DNA of 64,000 bases from Diprion similis (taxonomy: Eukaryota > Arthropoda > Insecta > Hymenoptera > Diprionidae): positions 3,111,501-3,175,500 of the forward strand of contig NC_060107.1 of NCBI RefSeq assembly GCF_021155765.1, read 5' to 3'. Under the pieces are notes generated by a model. The model saw only the letters and a list, made by a program, of their open reading frames with translations, was not told where the DNA came from and did not search any database. Positions 42,601 to 53,800 of this stretch are shown here, one piece after another. The stretch's first letter is position 1. Each line of letters begins with the position of its first letter. The translations under genes and the position numbers were made by a program.

Positions 42601-44200
42601 ACTTTTCAAAGTCGTCGAAATTTTCGCCAAAAATGCAAAGGGGTTAGCCTTGGATTTTTTTTGGCCGAAAAATCTTTTTTCTGGGAATCGATCCGTATGA
42701 CGCTTTTTAGACTAATTCGACGCCCAGGAACTCAGAAAACACATGAAAAATAGCCTAGGACCAGCAGCAGAGAAATGACGATGAAAATCTGCAGTTTTTT
42801 GGCTGTAACTTTGCAGGTGTTGCTCGCAGCGTATCGGGACTGCGATTAATCGATTCCTCTCGGAAAATCACGTCGGAATAGTACCCTGAAGAATTAATTG
42901 CAGCACTTTTCAAAGTCGTCGAAATTTTTGCCAAAAATGCAAAGGGGTTAGCCTTGGATTTTTTTTGGCCGAAAAATCTTTTGTCTGGGAATCGATCCGT
43001 ATGACGCTTTTTAGACTAATTCGACGCCCAGGAACACAGAAAACACATGAAAAATTGCCTAGGACCAGCAGCAGAGAAATGACGATGAAAATCGGCAGTT
43101 TTTCGGCTGTAACTTTGCAGGTGTTGCTCGCAGCGTATCGGGACTGCGATAAATCAATTCCTCTCGCAAAATCACGTCGGAATAGTACCCTAAAGAATTA
43201 ATTCCAGCACTTTTCAAAGTCGTCGAAATTTTTGCCAAAAATGCAAAGGGGTTAGCCTTGGATTTTTTTTGGCAGAAAAATCTTTTGTCTGGGAATCGAT
43301 CCGTATGACGCTTTTTAGACTAATTCGACGCCCAGGAACTCAGAAAACACATGAAAAATAGCCTAGGACCAGCAGCAGAGAAATGACGATGAAAATCTGC
43401 AGTTTTTCGGCTGTAACTTTGCAGGTGTTGCTCGCAGCGTATCGGGACTGCGATTAATCGCTTCCTCTCGCAAAATCACGTCGGAATAGTACCCTAAAGA
43501 ATTAATTGCAGCACTTTTCAAAGTCGTCGAAATTTTCGCCAAAAATGCAAAGGGGTTAGCCTTGGATTTTTTTTGGCTGAAAAATCTTTTGTCTGGGAAT
43601 CGATCCGTATGACGCTTTTTAGACTAATTCGACGCCCAGGAACACAGAAAACACATGAAAAATTGCCTAGGACCAGCAGCAGAGAAATGACGATGAAAAT
43701 CGGCAGTTTTTCGGCTGTAACTTTGCAGGTGTTGCTCGCAGCGTATCGGGACTGCGATTAATCGATTCCTCTCGCAAAATCACGTCGGAATAGTACCCTA
43801 AAGAATTAATTGCAGCACTTTTCAAAGTCGTCGAAATTTTCGCCAAAAATGCAAAGGGGTTAGCCTTGGATTTTTTTTGGCCGAAAAATCTTTTGTCTGG
43901 GAATCGATCCGTATGACGCTTTTTAGACTAATTCGACGCCCAGGAACACAGAAAACACATGAAAAATTGCCTAGGACCAGCAGCAGAGAAATGACGATGA
44001 AAATCTGCAGTTTTTTGGCTGTAACTTTGCAGGTGTTGCTCGCAGCGTATCGGGACTGCGATTAATCGATTCCTCTCGCAAAATCACGTCGGAAAAGTAC
44101 CCTAAAGAATTAATTGCAGCACTTTTCAAAGTCGTCGAAATTTTCGCCAAAAATGCAAAGGGGTTAGCCTTGGATTTTTTTTGGCCGAAAAATCTTTTGT
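36600..44200 (+). repeat. Mosaic HOR region with 2732-, 3336- and 604-bp offsets
   Basis: Monomers at 36897 and 37438 recur at 39629 and 40170 (+2732) and the series continues to 42965 (+3336). A dimer repeats at 40170 and 40774 (+604, 2x304 - 4). The odd spacing is due to monomers with a 4-bp deletion that turns GGGGTTAGCCTTGG into GGGGCCTTGG (near 37,485, 40,217 and 40,821). Those monomers also carry TTGGCTGAAAAATC. The mark AATCTTTTTTCTGGG labels 36,60x, 39,33x and 42,67x. Confidence 0.88.
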
Positions 44201-44570
44201 CTGGGAATCGATCCGTATGACGCTTTTTAGACTAATTCGACGCCCAGGAACTCAGAAAACACATGAAAAATAGCCTAGGACCAGCAGCAGAGAAATGACG
44301 ATGAAAATCTGCAGTTTTTCGGCCTTAACTTTGCAGGTGTTGCTCGCAGCGTATCGGGACTGCGATTAATCGCTTCCTCTCGCAAAATCACGTCGGAATA
44401 GTACCCTAAAGAATTAATTGCAGCACTTTTCAAAGTCGTCGAAATTTTCGCCAAAAATGCAAAGGGGTTAGCCTTGGATTTTTTTTGGCCGAAAAATCTT
44501 TTGTCTGGGAATCGATCCGTATGACGCTTTTTAGACCAATTCGACGCCCAGGAACTCAGAAAACACATGA

Positions 44571-45165
44571 AAAATCGCGTATGATCAGCAGCAGAAAAAT
44601 TACGGATGAAAGTTCCCATTTTTTAGCTGTCACTCGTTACAGGTTGCTCGCAGCGTATTCGGACTGCGCGCAATCGATTCCTCTCGCAAAATTACGTCGA
44701 TATAGGACATCAAAGAATTGTTACCAGGATTTTTCAAAATCGTCGAAATTTTCACCAAAAATCCAAAGGGGTTAGCCTCACTTTTTTATGATTATCAGAG
44801 CTCGGAAACTTTCGTCTCAGAATTGTTTCGCAGGACCATTCCCTGAACACGAAAAAAACATCAAAAAGGGTGTCGGACCAACAGCAGAGGAATTGCAAAG
44901 AAAACTTCCTATATATCGGCTGTAACTCTTGATCCAAAGCTCGCAGCGTATTTCATATAGCTGAACAAGACCCTCAAAATTTTGAAAAACGTCCGAGACA
45001 TACACTATTTTTATGTTTCGACTTTAACTTTTGATGTATTACTTGTTACAATTAGTGCATTAGTTATTGTATCTCAAAAAGAGGCGGAAAGTGCGTCTTA
45101 CTTATTGGATCATAGCGTTTTCCAAAATCGGCTAAATTTAAACCGAAAATCTGCAGAGGGTTGTT
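44571..45165 (+). repeat. Diverged satellite edge, progressively decayed monomers
   Basis: From about 44,571 the monomer pattern continues but with many substitutions (GAAAAATCGCGTATGATCAGCAG, CGCGCAATCGATTCC, AAATTACGTCGATATAGG). The next unit (about 44,790-44,955) is more diverged but still has GGACCAACAGCAGAGGAATT and CGGCTGTAACTCTTGATCC. A third, weak unit can be followed to about 45,165, where AAACCGAAAATC and GCAGAGGGTTG mirror CGCCAAAAATGCAAAGGGGTTAG. After that the sequence is unique. Confidence 0.85.
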
Positions 45166-45888
45166 ATTATAATTCATAAACCTCATTTCGTCAGTTTCTG
45201 TAGTTAGTGCCGATTCTTGCAAAAACTGTTGGAAATTGTAAAACTTTCCAAGAATTGCTGCTCAATATGAAATAACTTTAGAAATGTTTAAATCATTGAA
45301 AATCAACTCCGCTTCTCGTCCATATTGAATGGTTCTGCACTTCGCAAATATTTGCAGAAGTGATAATAAGGACGCAGATTATTGATGAAATCCATTTATT
45401 TAGGGTTTCTAAAAGGTAAACAACACTGCATAGCAAATTATAATAAATATGCAATGAATTTGCATGTGCGAACTGAGATAGAACCTATGTATATTTACAC
45501 GTGACGAATTTGATTAAAAATTCATTCTAAGAACTACAGAATACTAAGGCCAGATATTTTATGTTCAGTTATTAAAAATTATAACAATACCTTACACATT
45601 AAAGCATACTATTATAAATTCCCGTATAATCTACTACACAAGATGACCATGTCACATAACGTTAAAAATGTCAAATTAGTTCTGAGAATGTTTTTACGAT
45701 AATTTTTAATCATGAATTTATTGATTATTGTTTACTTTGCCCCCTTATCATCTATAAATGTTATTTATTTATTCCCGTATTATAGAACTTTTCAAAAACC
45801 ACTGCATTAAACATTTGAATTTACGAGATGTAGTAAGTCCGTTTGCTCATGAAGTTGTGTGAGTAAGTTTCTGACTCCATGTGATGTT
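45166..45888. other. AT-rich spacer between satellite edge and LUC7-like gene
   Basis: This stretch is unique, AT-rich and has no convincing reading frame. Its right part is the 3' untranslated region of the minus-strand LUC7-like gene. I see nothing else in it. Confidence 0.7.
45764..45773 (-). terminator. Overlapping poly(A) signals for the LUC7-like gene
   Basis: On the minus strand two overlapping AATAAA hexamers (45,764-45,769 and 45,768-45,773) lie about 120 bp after the LUC7-like stop codon. Position and motif fit a cleavage and polyadenylation signal. Confidence 0.5.
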
Positions 45889-48800
45889 TTATCTCTTACG
45901 ATCGTTAGATCCACTGCGATGTGAACGTGACCGTCTCCCACGGCTGTCACTCCTTGAACGTCGAGATCTGAAACAAATGTTTTTCCCATACAGTGAATTA
46001 GTCACACTTCAAAATAGAAGTTCATCCAACATTGAAAAGAAATCATATCATCAGTTAATAACGCTTCACGAGTATTATCACAATGTTTTCGAAAAAGGAG
46101 TCATCCTGCGAGGCTCAACTTTATCCAAGAAAACTTTCAACTCGGCCTTTGCATTTCATCACAAATTATGAGACAGATTATTAACAGATAGTAGAACAAT
46201 AAGACAACCCTCCTCACCTTTTGCCACGGCTACGGCTCCTGGACCTTGACCGCCGTCTATCTCGACGGACGCGTTCACGGTCACGATCGCGGTCACGATC
46301 GCGATCTCGGTCTCGTTCTCTGTATCCAGTACTCAGTCCACCACGACCTCGATCCCTGTCCCGATCCTCACGTTCTCTGTCGCGCTGTCTGTCTCTGTCC
46401 ATCATAGTCTCTCTCTTTTCCTTACGCCTGTCCTCAACAGTTTTTTCAAGCTCGGCAAGTTTTTCCCTTATCTTGATGAACCCCAGATGGAGCTTTCCAC
46501 CAAAGTGATCGGCCAGTCGTCTATCGTTGTCATGTATGCCAAGGTATGCACTGCAGACTTCACAGACTCTTAATTTTTGCTGCTGGTAGCTCGAAGCTGG
46601 CATGCTATTTCGGTATTCTTGTTCTGCCTCGTTTTTCTTCTTCCTCAACTCGTCAATTTCACCCATAAGCTTCATAGATTCTTCTACAAACCCTTCCTCA
46701 CCAAGCTGCTCGGCCTTGGCAAGTTTTTTTCCAATTTCTTCCGCAAGAACGTGAACATTGTTCGCTTTTGCCGCAACTTCTGCACTCAATTCTTCCTGAG
46801 TCTCAGCGAGACGTTGCTTAGCTTGTTCAGTTCGACGGTCGCAATCAGCAATGAAATTTTGAAGGTGTTCCATTGCCTACGAAATAAAAATGCAGAATGT
46901 TTGTAACATTACTGGCAATAGTAAAAGCTATGGAAATAATGCTCCAACTTCAAATTCTCATAAAAATTTTTATTTCTTTTAATCTCGTGTAATAGATTTC
47001 TCGTTTTTAACTTACGTCGATGTCATAAAAATGATCTCTTTTCTTCTGCGCAGCTTCGTAGTCGGCCCGCAGAGCCAGGTCGTGAATCTGGGGGCATTCG
47101 CCCAAGTCCATGCGCTGCGATTCACAAATTGTAATAAATTAATGACCTTCTTAAGTGAGACTCCCCTCTGACAATTCCTAAGTATTACCACCATCCCAAG
47201 AACTGTTACATACTTCTCATTTCATGTGAATAAGATCGTTGGTAACAATGTTATGTTTGTCTATAAAAAATTACAGGAAGTCTACCATCTTTATCATTTT
47301 TTCGTGAGTTCACTTTTTTTTAAAGTTAATTTAAGTGCGAGCCTGTCTCTCAATTTATCAAGATCCGGTCAAACACAGTCTTCCGTAACGGTCAAACTGC
47401 TAGATACGCTATCAAAAAATATACATTTAGGAACTGATGCTTTCACATATATTTATATAATTTCTATAGTTAGATATTTTGTTGATTTCACTTACAGAGC
47501 GGCAACACCTCTCCGCCTGACGCGACAATGCGATGGCAACGACGCTACAATCAGCACACACCTTAATTTACATATTCTGTTCTATGACACAACTTAATAA
47601 CTTATTATGTTAACTATTAAACGAAATATTATGAAAATAGTGATTTGAATAATTTGCATTTTATTTATTTAGAAATCGAGTTGAATACGTACATCCGGTG
47701 ATGAGGGGAATTTTGTAACAGCTGTGTCGTGCGATCCTGCCTATAATTGAGTCCTTCCTTTGATCTTTCACACATATTACAAATTGCCAAAATTAAGTGT
47801 GAAATTGAGACAATGAAATGCCGGATTGACATACCATTGCAAAGTGAAGCAAAACACTTCAGGAAACCAATTTCATATTCTAATCAAATTCTTGTTAGTC
47901 AACATAGAATCTAAAGTAAAAAATCGTAATAGCAAAGAGCATCGTTTCACGATACTAAATTACACAATCTAAAACTGATGAAAATATTATTGAAAAAAGT
48001 AAATATTGTGCTCATCCTAATTTGGGCAATTAGTAAGTTCAGACAGCCTTACTTACAGATCTGTCCTTCGTTCCCTGTCCCCAATCCAAAAAAAGGGAAA
48101 CTACTTTATTCACGCATACTCACAGAAAACTTTTGGCCTATCATCCATTATTGACGAATATATTCTTGACAAAATGATAATTATATCAAGAATCCTTTCA
48201 TAAATACTACTCACCAAAGCGAACTAAGTGAACAGGCTTCTGGCGGTTTGGGCAAATATGTTTCTAAGCCCCGGCATACAGCCTCACAACTGGGCCGAGG
48301 CTTTGAATAGGTAGTTTTTAATTAAGTTATTATTTATTACGTAAAATATCTCAATGGTAATACGTACGTCTTCTTTTGTTTTCAGTACTTACATTAACGC
48401 GCGTGTGTGATAGTGAGACAAACAACAATATGATTGGACAATATTCGCAACAATATTGTACATTGGATTGGTTTTGCATTTTTCAGACTCTCTGGAAATA
48501 GAACTGCAGTCGCATCGGTATTAGTGAATTCAGTAACCTTCTTGTAATTGGGTTGTTTGTTTTACATGATTTTTTTCTTACATATACATGTATTACCCTA
48601 CAACTAGTAATAACACAAATGCCCCATACCAATTTGTGTTACAACTTTTTTTACGCATATTAGATACAAAAACATATTCTAACAGACTTATCTGTATTGA
48701 ATAAAGTAGCATTAGAAAATTTTTTATATCAAATTATTCAGCTGAACAAAGTCTAGAAGCGATACAATTGAAAACTTGTCTATCGTCCGCCGAAGAAACA

Positions 48801-49859
48801 AAATTTGCTGCTTAGTACCATAGCGGTGTTCACTTTGATACTTCTAGGCTTCGTAACAATCAATTTATGAATAAAGATGATAAAAAACATACAGCACAGG
48901 TTTCAGGATTGAATTGTTGTAAATTGTCGGTAATTAGCAGTTTTGCCTTGAGATGACATGGTACATTACTGTATTGTTATTTTACTGACATTTATAATCA
49001 TGTTTCACGAAGCAAAGGAGAATCACTATTACTTGTAGTTGAATGCAAAAATAAGATACTCAATAATATGGATGAGTTGTATATAACAGATAGACTTAAA
49101 CTTGATTGTCATCGTTATGAGAGTGTAAATGGTTGATTACATTCTAATGAGCCTGTATTTGATGGGAAACGATAAGATATAGTGTAAATTAGCATCATGA
49201 AAAATTTTTACACAGTAATGAAACTTGTTTCACAAGCGTGCTGAAGACTACATGTCGTTTAATACATTCAGAAATGTAATATGAGCTCACATTGCATCGA
49301 AATATTATTCGATAAGATTATTATGGAGGAAATACAACAACCGCTGATCTCTTCCTTCGATAGCGTACACATTTTGAATCTGTATTTACGAAGTACAGTG
49401 TCACGTCACGTAATAATATTAATTAAAGTAATTAAAGTAAGAAGTATAAAAGAGTAAACAAAAAGATTTTAAAAAAAGAGGAGGAAAAGGAATTTTTGTT
49501 TCTGCAGTATACTCACTGTCGAAGAAAGTATCTCGTGCGGGCAGCAGGCCAGGAGGAAGCTCTTGCAGACCTTCGGATCCGAATATTTAACTTGAAATTT
49601 GTTATTCTCACCTGAAAAGATTAAATAATTGCGGGTCTTTAGAATCTGGGCCAATTGATTGACAATACACGAGTCACTTGATGTGATGTCGCGGTCGATA
49701 TCACTAGGTCACCATCTTGTTCCAGCGTTGGCAAAGAACGCTTATTTATACGATTGTTCAACCGAAGCCCCCCTACATTTTTACACAAAATAACTCACCG
49801 TTTCGTCCTGTACCCATCAGTTGATCGAGCATAGCTCGCATTTGATCGTGAGCCGTCAT
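45889..49859 (-). CDS. Luc7l: LUC7-like U1 snRNP-associated splicing factor (LUC7L/LUC7L2 type)
   Basis: Five coding exons: 49799-49859, 49517-49611, 47016-47114, 46218-46876, 45889-45967. They join in frame to 330 residues. The start MTAHDQMRAMLDQLMGT is the family N-terminus. A CCCH zinc finger uses C36, C44, C59 and H63 across exons 2 and 3. A long helical, probably coiled-coil stretch covers about 97-175. A second, C2H2 finger uses C190, C193, H209 and H215 (CEVCSAYLG...HFGGKLHLG). An Arg/Asp/Glu-rich and then RS-rich tail runs from about 238 to the end. LUC7 proteins bind U1 snRNA and help choose 5' splice sites in the nucleus. Introns are 187, 2402, 139 and 250 bp with GT-AG ends. If the last intron (donor AAAAG|GTGAGG) is retained, the protein ends GKR at a stop at 46,214. 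Assignment to LUC7L versus LUC7L2 is not possible, since insects usually have one ortholog; LUC7L3 is less likely. Confidence 0.95.
47115..49516 (-). other. Large intron 2 of the LUC7-like gene
   Basis: This 2.4-kb intron separates the two halves of the first zinc finger. It is AT-rich and otherwise lacks coding signal, apart from one GC-richer segment at 48,215-48,300 described separately. A plus-strand reading frame at 47,226-47,597 has no recognisable domain, and I regard it as chance. Confidence 0.75.
48215..48300 (-). other. Candidate cassette (possible poison) exon in LUC7-like intron 2
   Basis: On the minus strand this 86-bp segment is clearly GC-richer than the surrounding intron. 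It ends in a strong donor, CTTTG|GTGAGTAG, and is preceded by ATTCAAAG as a possible AG acceptor; a second AG at CGGCCCAG lies 11 bases into it. Flanking exon 2 ends in phase 0 and exon 3 starts in phase 0. Inclusion of 86 bp would shift exon 3 out of frame. Use of the inner AG gives TTG TGA, an immediate stop. Either form would be expected to trigger nonsense-mediated decay. This is inference from splice motifs and composition; no transcript evidence is available. Confidence 0.4.
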
Positions 49860-50871
49860 TTTCGCCGATTATTTTCCTCTTTACGGTACCCTCCGTTCAA
49901 CCGTAGGCCAGCCTCTATCCTCTGTACACTGCCTCTATCACAAACCCTCTACACATCCATACGGCATACGTGCATACGTGTAGGTATAAGCAAGCACAGT
50001 GTATAGGCGGGCTGATGCACTGGATCGTTACCAACCTTGAGATAAGAATATTCGGATGCCGCTTCCGAAAAGTCCCTAGATTCCAACAACGAGGCCACGG
50101 ATTAAAAAACCAATAGACACTGCAGAGTTAACTAAATGTTGCGCAGTGAAGTGGGTCAGTGATGAAAGTAGTAATTTTTTTGCGAACGCATCATTCCGTT
50201 TAAAATGCCTGGTACCTAATTTTGTTGGTTTAGGAACAATATTGGGGGCGGCGAGGAAATTGCTGTTCAGCAGGAAATAGTGTCGATGATGGTTTTATAA
50301 AATAAGTGTCTCCGGAAAGAAAAATATTTGGAAAATATTATGAATATCAGAATCAGGGAGTCGTAGCTGTTTATAATTATGTTGATAGTATTCAGCTAAT
50401 TTTACTTCTTGTATGGTAAGTCGCACACTTGTATCGACAAAATAAAACTCCTATATTTACACAGATTGTATATAACCCTTTTGCTTACTGTCAATATGTC
50501 AAAATGCCAAAAAATCATTTTTATAACCGTCCAACTATTCCGTCCGATTATTGCGAACACCTTCATTGAAAACAACCTCGACCCTAAGTCGCGTATTGAA
50601 TCCAATTACGCACCCTATTTTTTTTTTTCCTCATTCAGTATTACATGAATATCATTTTGACAGTGCTTAAATTTGATGCCAAGTTTGCCTTGCTCAATTA
50701 TTTCCCTATTAATTGAAATAATCTGATCATATATTAATATCGCAAACTTAAATTTGCATCTGTATGATTATACCTTATTTCTAGATCAATATTTAATGTA
50801 CGAAGAGACACGGCACATAATTACAAAGGGCGGCATGTTTGTGAGAGTTTTTAACGCAACTCTAACGTGGG
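49860..50871. promoter_or_regulatory. Shared intergenic promoter region, LUC7-like (-) and TBC RabGAP (+)
   Basis: The two start codons face away from each other with 1,012 bp between them, so this segment must hold both promoters and 5' UTRs. The LUC7-proximal half is relatively C-rich, and the RabGAP-proximal half is AT-rich. Two tandem copies of CATACGTG lie at 49,965-49,980, about 105 bp from the LUC7-like start codon. No TATA box in a convincing position was recognised. Confidence 0.55.
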
Positions 50872-53800
50872 ATGAATGAGGAAGAATTATTGAAGCGGTC
50901 AGCTGCAGAGCGGGATAGAATTTTCAGCTGCTATGACCGGGGTAGAGAGAACGGAGCTCAAATTGACCCTTGGGAAGATCCAGGCTTTGAAGTTTATCAC
51001 ACAACGGACAGATATGGATTCATGCAGTAAACATTAGTCTTATCTTCAACTTTCTTTTACTACCTGTGAACAAAAAACTTATTAATCTGTGTATTATTAT
51101 CACAGCGACAAGCGGTTACCACAGAAAGTGGATCCGAACGAAGTTAAATTACGGCACGTTGAAATGGAGAGGATAAAAAAATGGATAAAAATGTTACGCC
51201 AATGGGAAAGTCCCGCAACCGTTGACAAATTACGCCGTAGGATATACAAGGGCATTCCAAATAGTCTCAGAGGTCAAGTATGGATTAAACTTCTTGGTGT
51301 TCAAAATCTGAAGCAGGAGCATGCCGGAAAATATGACGAGATGCTCCGGCTCGCTCGCCAGTGGTCCACAGAAATAAGACAAATTGATGCTGATGTCGCT
51401 AGACAGTACAGAGACCATATCAATTACAGGTAAAAAAAAGTCAGTAAAATCAATTCTTAAATAATGGGATAGCATAATTATTTACTTTTTCGATATACCT
51501 TTCTAGGGAAAGATATAGCATTAAACAGAGATCCATGTTCTACGTCTTAGCTGCTTACAGCATGTATAACATGGAGGTCGGCTACTGCCAGGGTATGTCT
51601 GTGTTGGCAGGCCTTCTGCTGTTGTATATGGATGAGGAAGATGCTTTTTGGGGACTGTCCGTACTTCTTGCAGACAAAAAGTACAGCATGCATGGTAAGA
51701 GATACCAGTTCATTCCATTCGTGCTATACTGTTGCAAGATTACAAACCGACTTCTTTCACAATGATTATCTTGAATTACTCATTTCAGGATTTTACGTCG
51801 ATGGGTTTCCGAAGTTAAATCGTTTTATTGAACACCACGACAAGATTATGTCCAAATTTTTACCGAAGCTTAAACGCAAGCTTGATAAATGCGGCTGCGA
51901 TTCTATACTGTATGCTCTGAAATGGTTCTTTGTTATTTTTCAAGAAAGGGTGAGATTTTACTTAGACAATAATGAGGAGGACCGTGTTCTAATTTGAAAC
52001 TCTGGGTTTGAAAAGAAACTGATGTTGTATTTTTTCACTCAGACACCAGTCAGTCTTGGTCTTCGGATATGGGATGTATTTTTACTGGATGGTGACCGTA
52101 TTTTGCCACCAATGGCCTACTCAGTAATGAAACTACATAAGCGTTACCTGATGCCCATGGAGAGTCTTGATGAATTTTGTGGCTACCTTCAGATGAAATT
52201 GGAAAAAAACTTTGGTTTTGATGACGACACAGTGATAAACTCTATGGAACGCAACATGGAGGAACTAAAACGTGCTAAACTAGATTACCCTGGTCCACCT
52301 CTGCCACACGAACTACCCAGGCATCCATTTGGCATATTCAAAGAACCCTCCTTCTCCAGCAAGGTGAGATTTGAGCCGAACATATGCCATTCTTCTATAC
52401 TGTACATAAATTATTCATATAACAAATCTGTTGATATGTTTGTCATTGATAAGTAAAAATTTGATTCTGAAATTCTCAAATGATGATTGTGCTTACAGGT
52501 AGGGAGAAGGAGTGAAGAGTTTAGCGAAGCTCAACATGTGATGCGGGAGTCTGTGGCACAGCGTAGGGACGTTGCAAGTTCAGAGGGAACCAGAGAAAAT
52601 TCAACCCCGGTTGACCCTGCTGGTTGCGGTGGCCTTGGGGGTGAGTTTACAGACAGTGAAAGTGTGATATACAGTAGTACCAATCCCAGTATAATTTACT
52701 CAACGCGTGGTAGTACCAGCGGAGAAGACGAGACTGACGATGATCTAGATTCAGATGAGGAAATGGTCATTTATAATACAAGATTATAGAAACTATACAT
52801 TCATGAAGTAGAAAAGTCTCTTGCATAGAATAAACGCGTACTATCAAAAAAATTGCTCGAAATACTGGATCTAAATTATATTAGATACAAATTACAGGAT
52901 ACGGTTTATCCTATTTTTTACTTATCTTGCCAATTTGGTCACTCAACATATTACTTAATTTTTTGTTTACTAACAAACTATAATAACAATTCCTTTATAC
53001 CATATCTGTAACATTCATGCATATTGAATCTGTAGTAACAAAGGTGGATTAAGAGATGATTGTATTCAGTAAGTCATGAATCACATTACTATGTTACGGG
53101 GCTGAAATCTCTTAACGCGTACACGTGCTTTCTCTTGCCATCAAATATAATATTAAAATTTTCTTTCCACAAACTTTTTCTTAGCCAATTCTTTTGCTAT
53201 TCTAATCATTAATATGACGTGGATATAGGCAGACTATATGATTTGCTTACTGTCTAGTCGATATATGTTTAATATTGTTATATTAGAATTACTAGTTCGT
53301 AACTTCAGTTATAATCATAAGTTTTAGGTAAATATAAATATCCAAACCATCTTATCACTGTTTCCGTTGTTCTTATGATCACGTAAAATCGTCACTTGAC
53401 CTAATTTTGGAAGCAATTTTAGTAACGTCTCCAAAAAAAATTGCGTCATTTTATTCGACTAATCGCCCTATAGTTGTCAGATTACTAATTATCGTACTAA
53501 TATGATCGAATCATCGAGTCTTGAATATTTTTCTTTTGTGAAACTATATTTTCTCAGGCTTGTAGGTCAAGGTTTAAAATGTCATGCTCATCAATAATCC
53601 ATCCTCTCACAGTATTATCATACTTACAGATAAGTCTATATATATATATATATATATGAACACAATATGTAGATTGTAACTTTGATAAATTTCATACATT
53701 TGATACATATATTTCCACTATAGTCACAAAAAGACGTTACAAGTATAACTGTCCAATTTAGAAGATATTTCAAAACCTGAATAAGTTTTCAAGTAACATC

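Larger units (their letters stand above)
1..44570 (+). repeat. Tandem satellite array, ~304-bp monomer, about 147 copies
   Basis: One motif repeats head to tail without interruption from the first base. Recurrence of TTGGCCGAAAAATC and GGGAATCGATCCGTATGACG gives a spacing of 304 bp, with odd copies 1 to 4 bp shorter. Each monomer has two ATCGAT sites, 162 bp and 142 bp apart alternately. Monomers look nearly identical and differ at recurring diagnostic sites, for example GGAACTCAG or GGAACACAG, CCTAGGACC or CCTTGGACC, CGATTAATCGATTCC or CGATAAATCAATTCC, and GAAAAATAGCC or GAAAACAGCC. No unrelated insertion was seen. The array is open at the left edge of the window. The 62-99 codon reading frames in it use non-ATG starts or sit in a 304-bp period that is not a multiple of three, so I do not regard them as genes. 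Array size and HOR layering resemble centromeric or pericentromeric satellite, but no function is shown by the sequence. Confidence 0.98.

Noticed and set aside
410..44065. Recurring 62-99 residue plus-strand reading frames and 75-residue minus-strand frames in the satellite
   Set aside because: They recur once per monomer as by-products of the repeat. The plus-strand 62-residue form starts at TTG, the monomer length is not a multiple of three so no continuous polyprotein forms, and the frames open and close with single-site variants. No domain is recognisable.
1..44570. CRISPR-like or protein-coding tandem array
   Set aside because: There are no unique spacers between repeats; each 304-bp unit is repeated in full. 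The context is eukaryotic with spliced genes.
1..44570. CENP-B box in the monomer
   Set aside because: I looked for TTCG followed at the right spacing by A and CGGG. The monomer has ATCGGGACTGCG and CGTCGGAATAG but no match with correct spacing. A centromeric role cannot be argued from a motif.
44275..45179. Longer frames of 114, 96 and 65 codons at the array edge
   Set aside because: They arise where decayed satellite monomers lose stop codons. No family resemblance was found and they overlap the repeat alignment.
46221..46508. 95-codon plus-strand Arg/Ser-rich frame
   Set aside because: It is the antisense shadow of the LUC7-like RD/RS repeat region; GATCGCGGTCAC-type repeats give Arg/Ser-rich frames on both strands.
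47226..47597. 123-codon plus-strand reading frame
   Set aside because: It lies inside LUC7-like intron 2 on the other strand, has no recognised motif and has the amino-acid composition expected of AT-rich DNA.
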